From NCBI RefSeq assembly GCF_002849855.1, contig NZ_CP018616.1:1426001-1490000 (forward strand): 64,000 bases of DNA, written 5' to 3'. The DNA is from Vibrio azureus. GTDB taxonomy: Bacteria; Pseudomonadota; Gammaproteobacteria; Enterobacterales; Vibrionaceae. The notes beneath the pieces are model-generated. The model was given only the letters and a program-made list of their open reading frames with translations, did no database searches and was not told where the DNA came from. Shown here piece after piece: positions 18,978-28,053 of this stretch. How positions within the stretch are numbered: the stretch's first letter is position 1; each line of letters starts with the position of its first letter. The position numbers were made by a program, and so were the translations under genes.

Positions 18978-21008
18978 GTGAAACAAAATATTTTGAAGGT
19001 AGCGATTGTTACCGCACTTGGCCTATGCCACAGTAGTGCTAACTCAATGCCTGATACCACGAAAGGCGATCCACTTAGTAAATTGGGTATTGAGCTCCCA
19101 TCAAGTATCGGTAATGTCGTACCAGATCATGAGAATCGGAACACGCTTCATGTTGGCCCTGCAAATGTTAAAGAAATCAAAGGGGATTATACGGAGCTAG
19201 ATAGCAGTGGTGCTATGTGTTCAGATTATTTAAATATGAGACGCCAGACATATACGATGCCGCTAACTGCTGAAGAAAAGCAAAGGGCTAGTGATAATGG
19301 TGAATACATCAGTAACTATTTTCAAATAACTTATTCAATCGCTAATCAAAATACTGACATGTTGAATATTATTAAAGAAAATAGAGCCAAAGTAAGGGCC
19401 GCTGGTTTAGAAAATAGAGATAGAATTGCAAAATTTAAAAGCCTTGAAAGCTTATGGTTTGAGTACACTCAAGAAAAAAGCGAAATTGAAAATGATCTCA
19501 AGGATATAGAAACAAAAAGGAACGGTGAGTTTCTTAGTTTAACGAGTGAAAAATCCAACAAGATAACAAATTGTGTATCGGCAAACACGAGTGATACAAC
19601 TAAAATGCTTTCCTGTATTCAGGATGCTAATAGTGAATACTCATCAAAGTTATCAGCATTAAATGCAAAGTACGATAATCGTATTAATTCGCTTTCATCG
19701 AATTTATCTGAAGTGAAGAGAAATAAAGATTCTATTAGAGGCGAGTATTATGCTGAGAAGGCTTATCAGGAAGCAAATGCACAAGAGTTAGAGTTAATTC
19801 AGGATGATATAAAGTTTGCTTCAGCTATTGTAAAGGCTCAGCAAGATGTTGTGAAATTCTCATTCAATATAGAAAAAGAAACACTCAAAGAAGAAGAAAG
19901 TAAAATTGTTGGACGTGCAACAGCGGGATATAATCTTTATCACAATGAAGCAAAAGACTTGAAAAATATACTTGCAAAGTCTGGAAAATCTTACTTCGAT
20001 GTAAAACAGCTTGAAGTGTTCAATATTCGGTTAAATTCTGGCGTGACTGTTGATAACTTTAAGGTTAAATCAAGCGGAGTACCACTTTACCATCAGAATG
20101 TGATTACTTATCCAGCTGACACTTTGGTCAAAAAGGATGCGCTAGATGTATGGGAGATGCCTTTTGAGCGCTTAGAAAGTGACGAACGTCCAAAACAATT
20201 GAGTTTTAAAGCAATGGATGAAAAAGCCTTTGGTTCTGGTGGCTTCGTTTTCTATGTAACAAAAGGGGCACGCTGTGGTGAATATAAACACAGTATGGAA
20301 ACAAGCTACTCGTCAAGCTCAGGAAGTTCTAAACCTGTTTCTTGGACTGTAGAAGAGAGCTATTACCAGCCTTTGGATAATCAGGTCGTATTTACACAGC
20401 CGGTTGGCTTATCTTACAGCTATTATGCTTATCCAGGAAAAGTGAGTGGTTTCTGTACAATCAATGTTGATCGTATGAATAGCTATTGGAGAAATGCGGG
20501 GAGCAGCCGAAGATGGAGTTGGTTTAGAACTAAAACGAAGTCTTGGGATGAAGTTAAAACCACTGCTCGAGACAATATGGGAATGCACTGTAGTCTAAAA
20601 GTGAAACCTCAAGGAGCAAATCCAAGTGAATCTCGTGAAATGGCTGATAGCTTTGAGCTTCAGATGTATAACGATATGTGGCAAATGTTCCTTGCTGTAT
20701 ACGCGGAAGAATATAAAGTTGAGGTCGTTGATAAAGACAATCCAGAACTAGAAACCAGCTCAGTTGGTAATGACATTGCTAAAGGTGTTATGGGTATCTG
20801 TCCTCAAAACTTATTCTGTCAAATAGGTGGCGTTGTTCTTAAAACACTTGATAGCCTTGGAGGTGGAAAAGCTCAAGGAACGACTTCTAGTACAAGTACC
20901 CAGTATGGAACAATTCGTAAGAGCTTTAACAAAGATTCGTATGTTATTAATGAGGGCAGTGCCTTAATTAATGTAAAAGTTTGCATTGACAAAAATAGAT
21001 GTGATTAA
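18978..21008 (+). CDS. Unrecognised exported coiled-coil protein, cluster gene 3
   Basis: 676 aa, not recognised. The signal peptide is about 1-24 (cleaved near SANSM). Residues about 130-330 form a long charged helical region with heptad-like spacing. A beta-rich C-terminal half follows with a serine-rich stretch (TSYSSSSGSSKP) and paired cysteines (GICPQNLFCQ, VCIDKNRC at the very end). Start is GTG. Composition is less extreme than gene 1. A strong terminator follows the stop, so this may be the last gene of the first transcription unit. Shape (globular ends around a coiled coil) suggests a structural or pore-forming component, but this is only inference. Confidence 0.75.
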   Translation: MKQNILKVAIVTALGLCHSSANSMPDTTKGDPLSKLGIELPSSIGNVVPDHENRNTLHVGPANVKEIKGDYTELDSSGAMCSDYLNMRRQTYTMPLTAEEKQRASDNGEYISNYFQITYSIANQNTDMLNIIKENRAKVRAAGLENRDRIAKFKSLESLWFEYTQEKSEIENDLKDIETKRNGEFLSLTSEKSNKITNCVSANTSDTTKMLSCIQDANSEYSSKLSALNAKYDNRINSLSSNLSEVKRNKDSIRGEYYAEKAYQEANAQELELIQDDIKFASAIVKAQQDVVKFSFNIEKETLKEEESKIVGRATAGYNLYHNEAKDLKNILAKSGKSYFDVKQLEVFNIRLNSGVTVDNFKVKSSGVPLYHQNVITYPADTLVKKDALDVWEMPFERLESDERPKQLSFKAMDEKAFGSGGFVFYVTKGARCGEYKHSMETSYSSSSGSSKPVSWTVEESYYQPLDNQVVFTQPVGLSYSYYAYPGKVSGFCTINVDRMNSYWRNAGSSRRWSWFRTKTKSWDEVKTTARDNMGMHCSLKVKPQGANPSESREMADSFELQMYNDMWQMFLAVYAEEYKVEVVDKDNPELETSSVGNDIAKGVMGICPQNLFCQIGGVVLKTLDSLGGGKAQGTTSSTSTQYGTIRKSFNKDSYVINEGSALINVKVCIDKNRCD

Positions 21009-21014
21009 GCGATA

Positions 21015-21046
21015 AAATTGCTGGAGATATTTCTCCAGCAATTTAT
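21015..21046 (+). terminator. Strong hairpin between cluster genes 3 and 4
   Basis: A 13-bp perfect stem, AAATTGCTGGAGA / TCTCCAGCAATTT, with a 4-nt loop followed by a weak A/T tail. It lies 6 nt after gene 3's stop. It could end transcription fully or attenuate it ahead of the lipoprotein gene. Confidence 0.7.
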
Positions 21047-21064
21047 TAAATTTAGGGATAATAA

Positions 21065-21646
21065 ATGAAAATAAAAATAATTTTTTTTGCATCACTTCTA
21101 TGTGGTTGTGCTTACTATGCTTTCTTTTATGAGAAAAGTGAAAAAATCATCAACGATATTAATCTAATTGATTCAAGTTCAGATGAGGTAGTTGAAATAG
21201 AAATAGGTGATGAAATAAATGAATCTTACAAAATAAATAATAGCATAGAGGTTAGGGATAACTTTAGAAAAAATGATGAAAATAAAATAGATAACGATAC
21301 GTCTGAACAAACCTTTAAAATCAACTTAGAAGATGAAGGTTTAGATAACATTTCTAAAACAGAAGCAATGTCAGAAATTATAACGCACTTCCCACATCTA
21401 GAAGAGCCAATTAACCAGTATTTGGAAAAAGTAAGAGAACAAAAAAACCAAATAGATGAAATAAAGGAAATCATGGTGAAAAGAAATGATTCTTTTAAAA
21501 GTGGAGATAATGTTGAATGGTTAGATGAGCAGATTGAAAGAAAGCGAGAAGCCGCTTTAGCTCAGGCTGAATTACTAGGAAAAGAAGCGATGTCTATCAA
21601 TGAGCAGATCAGAAGTGCAGCACGTGATTTTATTAATAATAGGTAG
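21065..21646 (+). CDS. Putative lipoprotein, cluster gene 4
   Basis: 193 aa, not recognised. The N-terminus ends in a lipobox-like LLCGC (Cys15), so the product is probably lipid-anchored. The mature chain is acidic (DSSSDEVVEIEIGDEINE) and then strongly helical (residues about 95-190, Lys/Glu/Gln-rich), likely a coiled coil. AGGGA sits about 6 nt before the ATG. As the only apparent lipoprotein of the cluster it could anchor the other exported products to a membrane. Confidence 0.7.
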   Translation: MKIKIIFFASLLCGCAYYAFFYEKSEKIINDINLIDSSSDEVVEIEIGDEINESYKINNSIEVRDNFRKNDENKIDNDTSEQTFKINLEDEGLDNISKTEAMSEIITHFPHLEEPINQYLEKVREQKNQIDEIKEIMVKRNDSFKSGDNVEWLDEQIERKREAALAQAELLGKEAMSINEQIRSAARDFINNR

Positions 21647-21663
21647 ACAGGTTAATACCATTT

Positions 21664-24054
21664 ATGACTAGAACTAAGAAAGCTATTTATTTTTTATTTA
21701 TTATGTATTCAGGTTTTCTGAAGGCATTGGAATATGAAGACTCAGAATACAGTGATGACAGCATTCTTGTTATAATGAAGGGTGAACAGAAATTAATGGA
21801 CTCATCATGTGGTAACTTATTAGATTTAATGTCTTCTTCAAGTGGAGAAAGTATTTATGATAAATCATTTATAAATAAAAAAGATATTGAGTTTAGTAAA
21901 TCTGTTCTTGAGGATATGCAGTCAAAAATTTATTTTGGTAATGATCAATTTGATTTGGACTCGATAAAAACACATTATATAAATTATGGGTTTTACAGTA
22001 TAGGTGATGGGAGTATAGAGTCTGATATAGAACCATCAAAAATAAGCCTTGTAGGGCAATGCGAAATTATAGACTCCGTGCTAATCTCAAATAGTCATTT
22101 AAATGTCAAAGTTGATCCTAAAGTAACCGAATGGAAATCGAATCAAGCGGTAGAAAATCAGGAGAAATATGATAATATACCCTACGATTTCTTAAAAAAT
22201 TCATATGGTTTTGATGGAATAGGCTTTGGTGACCATATAAAATCAGGGATATGGCTACATTACCCATATAGCTTACCCATGGAAGAATCTAGAATTAATG
22301 ACTCCATTGCACTTCTTTGGGACTTTGAAGAGATACAGATAAATAATTCAATGCTTACAATAATTCCAGACTCCGTTGAAAAGCGGGTTTATCAGGGGTG
22401 GTCTGATTCATGCAAGCCCATTGAAATTACATTTTCACTATATTCCGATTTCAGTAATGCTGATCGTTCCATTGTCTCCAAAGATGACTCTTGTTTTAGT
22501 AATGATCACTTTATTAAATCTATAAAAAATAATTACCATATTGAAAATCAAGTTTTATTAAGGTTACTTAGTGAATCAGAAACACTCAATGAATCTTTTA
22601 CCCCAATCGATCAATATGGTAAACCAATAAGATGCGATGAAAGAAATAAGTTTTCTAATTTTAGTTGCTCCAGAGAAGTTTTTAACTCTTTTAAAAATAG
22701 CTTTCGGGATTTCTTTTCAGGCAGGCAAGATCTGTATATTAAGATAAAATTTGATGACTTCATTACTAAGAAATACTTAATATCCTCATCAAATAATAGC
22801 ATTACTGAACTTGAATCATTTCGAGAGTTGAAAGATATTGAGAGTAAAGGGTATGTGATTGAAAATCAGAGTTCCACTGAGACAGATAGCTCCACTGAGA
22901 CAGATAGCTCCACTGATGTTGATAACGAAACCAATACGTCAGATACAGGAACAAGAGATGAGAATTCCACAGAATACATCAATATATTGCATGTTTCTGA
23001 ATCGGTAGTTCAACCACACGAAGGAGCATTGGCCTGTCATGACCTAATGGAAAGAGTCAATTCAATGAATGTGCGACATCAACTTGGCATGGAAGGCCTC
23101 GATATTGAAAAACTCACATTTTCTAGTGCCTTAAATGACTCTGATGGGTACATTAATGTAGATGGAAAAAGTATTAAGGCGAACATTGTTTACGGTAAAA
23201 ACTACGAATACAGAGTTATTCCTGTTCTAAAGGAATATTGGAATGCTCATCAAAACATATCGGGAGATATCTATTCTTATCCTATATCTGGTTTTTGTAG
23301 CCTGCCTGACCAAGTTCGTCTTTTCAATCCGAATGTAAGAGTCGACATTCCACAAAGCATGATTAGCTGGTCGTCATCAGAGGCAATTAATAACCAACAT
23401 CACTACGATAACGAACCGAGTGAAGTATGGAAAACTTTATATGGTTATGATGGCCTTGGATTTGGTGAGTATGCCAAAGGAGGGATTTGGTTATCTTTTC
23501 CAAGAGAGGTATCAGGCTATATTTATAATATGGCTGAGTTAGCATTTCATTGGCAGTTTAAACAAGGAGAAGAGATCGATATCAATAATCTTCCTATTCC
23601 AAGTTCTATTAGTACTGTTATCGAAAATGATTGGTATAAAAATGCTTCAAACATTAGCTTGCGTATTGCATCAAATAGAAATTTTGTTAACTCAAGTGTA
23701 ACGGTTGGTCGTTATATTAGGGATAATAACGCTCAATACTTTTTTCAGAAAAAGAGTTACCTAGATTTAGGTTATGACTTTGAAAGTGGATTTATTGATA
23801 AGCTAAGACAAGCAGATAAGATCAACACAACCATGTTTTTAAGAGACAGTTATAATCGGCAAGTTATTTGTGATCGAGAAGATCTCGTATCTTTAGATGG
23901 ATGCAGTCAACCTATTGTACTGAGCTTTGAACCTATCTTAAGGGGTTTCATGCTTGGCGAGCATAATCTTTATGTTGAAGTATCGTTTGACGATAATGTA
24001 ATGAAATATTTTGAAGTTAGTAAAATAGATGGTTCTATTAAAGACCTTCATTAG
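21664..24054 (+). CDS. Exported protein with internal duplication, cluster gene 5
   Basis: 796 aa, not recognised. An N-terminal signal segment (about 1-22) precedes two homologous halves, about 30-385 and 440-796. Matching landmarks are YDN(I/E)P with (F/Y)DG(I/L)GFG and GIWL, the cysteines of GQCEII / SGFCSLP, and IRCDERNKFSNFSC / VICDREDLVSLDGC, each followed by a hydrophobic strand ending VSFDD or IKFDD. The halves are joined by a Ser/Thr/Asp linker made of STETDS units. Each half has conserved Cys pairs, suggesting disulphides and a beta-sandwich-like secreted module. Gap to gene 4 is 17 nt. Confidence 0.75.
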   Translation: MTRTKKAIYFLFIMYSGFLKALEYEDSEYSDDSILVIMKGEQKLMDSSCGNLLDLMSSSSGESIYDKSFINKKDIEFSKSVLEDMQSKIYFGNDQFDLDSIKTHYINYGFYSIGDGSIESDIEPSKISLVGQCEIIDSVLISNSHLNVKVDPKVTEWKSNQAVENQEKYDNIPYDFLKNSYGFDGIGFGDHIKSGIWLHYPYSLPMEESRINDSIALLWDFEEIQINNSMLTIIPDSVEKRVYQGWSDSCKPIEITFSLYSDFSNADRSIVSKDDSCFSNDHFIKSIKNNYHIENQVLLRLLSESETLNESFTPIDQYGKPIRCDERNKFSNFSCSREVFNSFKNSFRDFFSGRQDLYIKIKFDDFITKKYLISSSNNSITELESFRELKDIESKGYVIENQSSTETDSSTETDSSTDVDNETNTSDTGTRDENSTEYINILHVSESVVQPHEGALACHDLMERVNSMNVRHQLGMEGLDIEKLTFSSALNDSDGYINVDGKSIKANIVYGKNYEYRVIPVLKEYWNAHQNISGDIYSYPISGFCSLPDQVRLFNPNVRVDIPQSMISWSSSEAINNQHHYDNEPSEVWKTLYGYDGLGFGEYAKGGIWLSFPREVSGYIYNMAELAFHWQFKQGEEIDINNLPIPSSISTVIENDWYKNASNISLRIASNRNFVNSSVTVGRYIRDNNAQYFFQKKSYLDLGYDFESGFIDKLRQADKINTTMFLRDSYNRQVICDREDLVSLDGCSQPIVLSFEPILRGFMLGEHNLYVEVSFDDNVMKYFEVSKIDGSIKDLH
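22873..22918 (+). repeat. 18-bp tandem repeat in the interdomain linker
   Basis: TCCACTGAGACAGATAGC occurs twice, plus a partial third copy, encoding STETDS units. It lies inside cluster gene 5 between the duplicated halves and could vary in copy number between strains. Confidence 0.85.
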
Positions 24055-24086
24055 ATGGTGCAGGTCACAGTCAAAAAAGTAACTCA

Positions 24087-24632
24087 ATGAAATGGTTAAA
24101 CATGAATAGATATATATTAAAGCTAATTTTTTTAATGACTCCAGCAATAACTATTATGAACGACAGTGTCGCATCTCCTGATGAAATTTATGCCACTAAA
24201 GTGAGCGGTAATTTTGTTTCTGGGATGGAGTATGATTTTTTGCCTCGCTTAACAAGTGAAAAAAGCACACTTTTCACGATAGATGTCATTGATTCTCCAC
24301 CAAAAGAGGCTCAAATTACAGTGTACTCGCCAATTTTTGCCGCTGGCAGAGAGGTGTGTGGTGCTCCGCCTGTGGATAGAGATAAATCGATACCTTGTAT
24401 GAAGGGACCAGACAGTGTATCAGTCATACTTGATTGTCATGATAATAACGGAGAAATAATTTACAGTGACTCAGAAACTTACAGGGGTCATCAAGGACGA
24501 TTTCCTCTCTATTGGGTCACTGATATAAACAACTTTGAACAATGTGATTTATTGAAGCTTCATATAGAATCATCGGCTGACTTCTTCGGAATATTATCGC
24601 AAACCAATGTGAAAATATTAGAAAGTTTTTAA
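24087..24632 (+). CDS. Exported protein, cluster gene 6 (paralogue of gene 7)
   Basis: 181 aa, not recognised. The signal peptide is cleaved around SVASPDE. It has an even scatter of predicted beta strands and four cysteines (EVCGAPP, IPCMKGP, LDCHDN, EQCDLL). It shares a C-terminal ending, I/F-LESF, and an internal layout (G-M/V-E-Y/F near the start, a V-I/F-L/E-C strand, a C-D-hydrophobic strand) with the next gene. Together they read as a diverged tandem duplication. The start may instead be the ATG at 24102. Confidence 0.68.
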   Translation: MKWLNMNRYILKLIFLMTPAITIMNDSVASPDEIYATKVSGNFVSGMEYDFLPRLTSEKSTLFTIDVIDSPPKEAQITVYSPIFAAGREVCGAPPVDRDKSIPCMKGPDSVSVILDCHDNNGEIIYSDSETYRGHQGRFPLYWVTDINNFEQCDLLKLHIESSADFFGILSQTNVKILESF

Positions 24633-24642
24633 GGAATTTATA

Positions 24643-25173
24643 ATGATTAAATTCAGTCGGTTGAAAGTATTTTTACTTTGTCTACTTATAACTGATCTTG
24701 CATTTTCTAATCCATATCCACTTAAATCGTCATACATGGATGAAAACTATGAAGTGAGTTATATTGCTGGAGTAGAGTTCTTGTTTGACGGAATTAACAG
24801 TGAACAAGAAATACTCATCGAAGATTGGAATAGAGGCTTACGTTGGCCATATCGAACTGGACAACTACCGGGAGACCCACCGGAAGTTGTGAATATGGAA
24901 ATTGATACACCTATAAACATTGAAGTGGACTGGCGTTACGAACCAAGCATAAATATTGTTTTTGAATGCATCGATAGTATTAATAATCAAAATGTACTTA
25001 TTAAAACAAAAAAAATCGACAACCTTTATGATGGAGAGCGTTCTCTTAATTATTCTTTTGAAGATGTGTATATAAAAAACTGTACAGATTTTAGAGTGAT
25101 GATTAGGCCTTCCCGGGGAGTACGTTACTATGAGACAGGTCCGATACGAGTGAGGTTCTTAGAATCTTTTTGA
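24643..25173 (+). CDS. Exported protein, cluster gene 7 (paralogue of gene 6)
   Basis: 176 aa, not recognised. The signal peptide is cleaved near LAFSNPY. It is small, beta-rich and ends RVRFLESF, like gene 6 (VKILESF). Two cysteines (FECIDS, IKNCTDF) correspond in position to the last two of gene 6 (LDCHDN, EQCDLL). AAGGA sits 7 nt before the ATG and only 10 nt separate it from gene 6, so they form one unit. The dispersed palindrome at 25201 closes the cluster. Confidence 0.7.
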   Translation: MIKFSRLKVFLLCLLITDLAFSNPYPLKSSYMDENYEVSYIAGVEFLFDGINSEQEILIEDWNRGLRWPYRTGQLPGDPPEVVNMEIDTPINIEVDWRYEPSINIVFECIDSINNQNVLIKTKKIDNLYDGERSLNYSFEDVYIKNCTDFRVMIRPSRGVRYYETGPIRVRFLESF

Positions 25174-25200
25174 TTAAGTTTCTTGCATACCAAGCTTATT

Positions 25201-25250
25201 CCCAAGTAACCTTAAGATACTTAATTTAGGCTATCTTTAGGTTACTTGGG
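25201..25250. repeat. Dispersed palindromic repeat, copy 3
   Basis: CCCAAGTAACCTTAAGATA and TATCTTTAGGTTACTTGGG form a nearly perfect 19-bp stem. It lies between the convergent cluster gene 7 and metA and could terminate both. Confidence 0.88.
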
Positions 25251-25303
25251 GGACCATTCTTAATTTTTAGAAAGATGCATCTTTTGGCGGGTTATGCCAT
25301 TGG

Positions 25304-26242
25304 TTAATCATGCGTAAATGCTGCTTCGCTGAAGTGTTCCAGATCGTATGGTGTTTGTTGGTAAACACAGTAGTTCAACCAGTTTGAAAATAATAAGTGA
25401 CCATGACTTCGCCAGCTAGCGACCGGTGAATTATCTGGATTATTATTTGGATAATAGTTAACGGGTATAGCTGGTTCCATTCCTTCACCTAGATCACGCA
25501 TATATTCACCATGTAAGGTTTGGGCGTCGTATTCAGGGTGACCTGTGACAAAAACATTACGTTTATCTTTAGTTGCTGCTAAGTAGACACCAGCCACATC
25601 AGACGTTGCAAGTATATCAAGATCAGTATGTTGTTCTAGAAAAGCAGGGGAGAAGTCCGCGTATCTCGAATGCGGTGCTAAGAAAGAATCATCAAAACCA
25701 CGTAAAATAGGGTGATAGGGGTGATGAATTTGATGATGATAAACACCAGAGAGCTTTTCTTTACGAGTTTTCTTTGGTAGATCATACAACAATTTAAGCC
25801 CTGCTTGTGCTGCCCAACATACGTAAAGTGTCGACGTTACATGTTGCTTTGCCCACTCCATGATGGTTTTAAGGTGATCCCAATAGATAACATCTTCAAA
25901 CTGAACTAACCCCAGTGGCGCACCGGTAATAATTAATCCATCAAAGTTCCTATTTTTAATGGTTTCGAATTGACGATAAAAAGTATCAAGGTGCTCTGTT
26001 GGCGTATTTTTACTCGGTCGGTCATCAATTCGAAGTAACTCGACGTTCACTTGGAGTGGGCTGTTAGAGAGTAAGCGAAGAAATTGTGTTTCAGTCTCTA
26101 TTTTCTTAGGCATTAAGTTCAGGATTAATACACGCAAAGGTCGGATTTCTTGGCTTGCAGCACGACTTTCACTCATGACGAAGATATTTTCGGTCTTCAA
26201 TACGTCACTAGCAGGAAGCTGATCGGGAATTCTGATGGGCAC
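25304..26242 (-). CDS. metA: Homoserine O-succinyltransferase MetA
   Basis: 312 aa, the usual length. It transfers an acyl group from succinyl-CoA to homoserine, the first committed step of methionine synthesis in the cytoplasm. The catalytic triad is visible at canonical positions: Cys142 (YVCWAAQAG), His235 and Glu237 (TGHPEYD). N-terminal [11 protein letters not shown] and [11 protein letters not shown] are family hallmarks. Acyl donor preference (succinyl or acetyl) is not proven from sequence; succinyl is usual in gammaproteobacteria. Two MetJ boxes lie in the leader. Confidence 0.96.
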   Translation of the reverse strand: MPIRIPDQLPASDVLKTENIFVMSESRAASQEIRPLRVLILNLMPKKIETETQFLRLLSNSPLQVNVELLRIDDRPSKNTPTEHLDTFYRQFETIKNRNFDGLIITGAPLGLVQFEDVIYWDHLKTIMEWAKQHVTSTLYVCWAAQAGLKLLYDLPKKTRKEKLSGVYHHQIHHPYHPILRGFDDSFLAPHSRYADFSPAFLEQHTDLDILATSDVAGVYLAATKDKRNVFVTGHPEYDAQTLHGEYMRDLGEGMEPAIPVNYYPNNNPDNSPVASWRSHGHLLFSNWLNYCVYQQTPYDLEHFSEAAFTHD

Positions 26243-26265
26243 GTTATCTCTCCTTGTTAAAATTT

Positions 26266-26281
26266 AGACGTCCATATGTCT
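26266..26281 (-). promoter_or_regulatory. MetJ operator (two tandem met boxes) upstream of metA
   Basis: AGACGTCC followed directly by ATATGTCT matches two adjacent 8-bp met boxes (consensus AGACGTCT). The site is 24 nt before the metA start codon. It is where the MetJ-S-adenosylmethionine repressor would be expected to bind. Confidence 0.8.
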
Positions 26282-26371
26282 AAACCTAACTTAAATACCG
26301 TGAGATGTCGATAAGAATGTTAAAAGTGTGTACCGTTGCCATGCATGACTTCGGTGAATATCGTTAACTTT

Positions 26372-26413
26372 ACACCCAATTGACTTTTAGCTCCATGAGG
26401 TAACTTGGGTATA
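26372..26413. repeat. Dispersed palindromic repeat, degenerate copy 4
   Basis: ACACCCAATTGACTTTTAG faces CATGAGGTAACTTGGGTATA. The left arm has decayed relative to the family consensus. Confidence 0.65.
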
Positions 26414-26427
26414 AAAAAGCTGGGTAT

Positions 26428-26460
26428 AAAACAAGCCACTCGGTTTAAGCAGCTTGTTTT
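26428..26460 (-). terminator. Terminator of the carboxypeptidase gene
   Basis: AAAACAAGC / GCTTGTTTT stem with a 15-nt loop just past the carboxypeptidase stop codon. Read on the minus strand it ends in TTTTAT. Confidence 0.6.
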
Positions 26461-26481
26461 TGTGGTTTCACATTTACCGCA

Positions 26482-27963
26482 TTAAAGATAACGTGAACGT
26501 AAATGATCTTTAAAGTAAAGTGGATTAAGCGCTTCACCTGTAGCCTGCTTAACCAGATCATGGGTTTCTAATAAGCTTCCTTTACTCCAAATATGGCTTT
26601 CTAACCAATTGAAAATCGGAGTGAGATCGCCAGTTCTGATGATTGCATCCACATCCACTGTTTTCTTCATTGAAGCCATAAATTGAGCAGCGTACATGGC
26701 TCCCAGCGTGTATGAAGGGAAGTACCCAAAAGCACCATCTGTCCAATGGATGTCTTGCATACACCCGTTTTTGTCGTTGCCTTTGGAAGAAATCCCCAGA
26801 TACTGTTGCATTTTTAAGTCCCAAAGCTCAGGTACATCAGAATGTTTGACTTTACCATTGATCAGATCACGCTCGATTTCGTAACGTAAAATAACGTGGG
26901 CAGGGTAAGTCAGCTCATCTGCATCGACACGGATGAAGTCTTTTTTAACTCTAGTGTAGAGCTTTTGAAAGTTAGTATTTGAGAAAAGCGCTGCATCATG
27001 ACCAGTAAAATGCTGGCTTGCAAGATGAGCTAAGTGCTCGATGAAAGCATCACTTCGACCGACTTGCATTTCAAAGAAGAGCGATTGAGATTCATGAATA
27101 CCCATCGAGCGCGCTTGGCCAGACGGTAAACCAGATAATGCTTTTGGTAGCCCTTGTTCATAGCGAGCGTGACCCGTTTCATGCACAATTCCCATTAATG
27201 ATTGAACAAACTCTTTCTCATCATATCGAGTGGTAATCCGTACATCACTTGGCACACCGCCACAAAAAGGGTGCACACTTTCATCCAAACGGCCGTGATT
27301 AAAGTCAAATTGAAGTAACTTCATGACATCAAGGCCTAGTGCTTTTTGTTTGCTTGCTTCAAAAATGCCTTTGGGCTCGAGAAAGTGTTCAGCGGCTTGT
27401 TTATCGATGACTTGGTTAATGAGATCTGGAAGCCAAGTTTTAACATCACTGAAGAGCCTATCTAATCCAGCCGAAGTGGTTCTAGGTTCGTACAGTTCTA
27501 GCATGGCATCGTAGGGAGAAAGTCCATTTGCTTCAGCCCTAATTTGTGCCTCCTCTTGCGACAATGTCACTACTTCGGCCCAGTTTTTTTCAAAGCCTTG
27601 CCAATCATTGTTGGTTCTTTGAGTTCGCCAAGCATGCTCACATTTTGAGCCTGCAAGAGATTTGGCTTGTACCAAGCTTTCTGGTAAGACATTTGCTTGC
27701 TGCCATTGACGTTTTAACTCGCGAAGTGTTGCTTGTTCTTCAATATTGAGTGGCTCGAGTTCTGCTTCTGCAAACCAGTCTTGTAGCTGAGGTTGAGTTT
27801 GCAGGCTATGAATATGTACTGAAAGTTCAGCCATGGCTTCAGAGCGAGCTTGACTGCCTCCACTGGGCATGACCGCAGCTTGGTCCCAACCGACCATAGC
27901 TGAGAGATGATTAAAGTGGGACACCTTTTGCGAGTGTCGAATTAGCTTTTGAAATGCGCTCAT
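26482..27963 (-). CDS. M32-family metallocarboxypeptidase (Taq type)
   Basis: 493 aa, typical for the family. It removes C-terminal residues from peptides in the cytoplasm using zinc or cobalt. All M32 signature motifs are present in order: HPF (231-233), DVRITT, HETGH with ligands His261 and His265 and catalytic Glu262, IHESQS with the third ligand Glu, the IR-x-DADEL stretch, and GCMQDIHW. ATG 27963 is chosen because AGGG lies 8 nt upstream; the longer reading from 28005 adds 14 residues without a ribosome-binding site. Confidence 0.94.
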   Translation of the reverse strand: MSAFQKLIRHSQKVSHFNHLSAMVGWDQAAVMPSGGSQARSEAMAELSVHIHSLQTQPQLQDWFAEAELEPLNIEEQATLRELKRQWQQANVLPESLVQAKSLAGSKCEHAWRTQRTNNDWQGFEKNWAEVVTLSQEEAQIRAEANGLSPYDAMLELYEPRTTSAGLDRLFSDVKTWLPDLINQVIDKQAAEHFLEPKGIFEASKQKALGLDVMKLLQFDFNHGRLDESVHPFCGGVPSDVRITTRYDEKEFVQSLMGIVHETGHARYEQGLPKALSGLPSGQARSMGIHESQSLFFEMQVGRSDAFIEHLAHLASQHFTGHDAALFSNTNFQKLYTRVKKDFIRVDADELTYPAHVILRYEIERDLINGKVKHSDVPELWDLKMQQYLGISSKGNDKNGCMQDIHWTDGAFGYFPSYTLGAMYAAQFMASMKKTVDVDAIIRTGDLTPIFNWLESHIWSKGSLLETHDLVKQATGEALNPLYFKDHLRSRYL

Positions 27964-28030
27964 ATAACAATCCCTATGCTTTGCGATTTTCGATGACATT
28001 ATCATTGATATTGCATCAAGATGCTTTGAG

Positions 28031-28053
28031 TCAAGTGACTTTGAGTCACTTGA
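28031..28053. repeat. Short perfect palindrome upstream of the carboxypeptidase
   Basis: TCAAGTGACT-TTG-AGTCACTTGA, a 10-bp perfect inverted repeat followed by GTATA. It resembles the core of the dispersed palindrome (CAAGTGAC...GTCACTTG-type) and may be a remnant or a regulator site. Confidence 0.55.

Noticed and set aside
16243..25173. Interpretation as a type VI secretion, toxin-complex or pilus operon
   Set aside because: No contractile sheath, VgrG, usher, pilin or ATPase features; only Sec-exported proteins without recognised domains.
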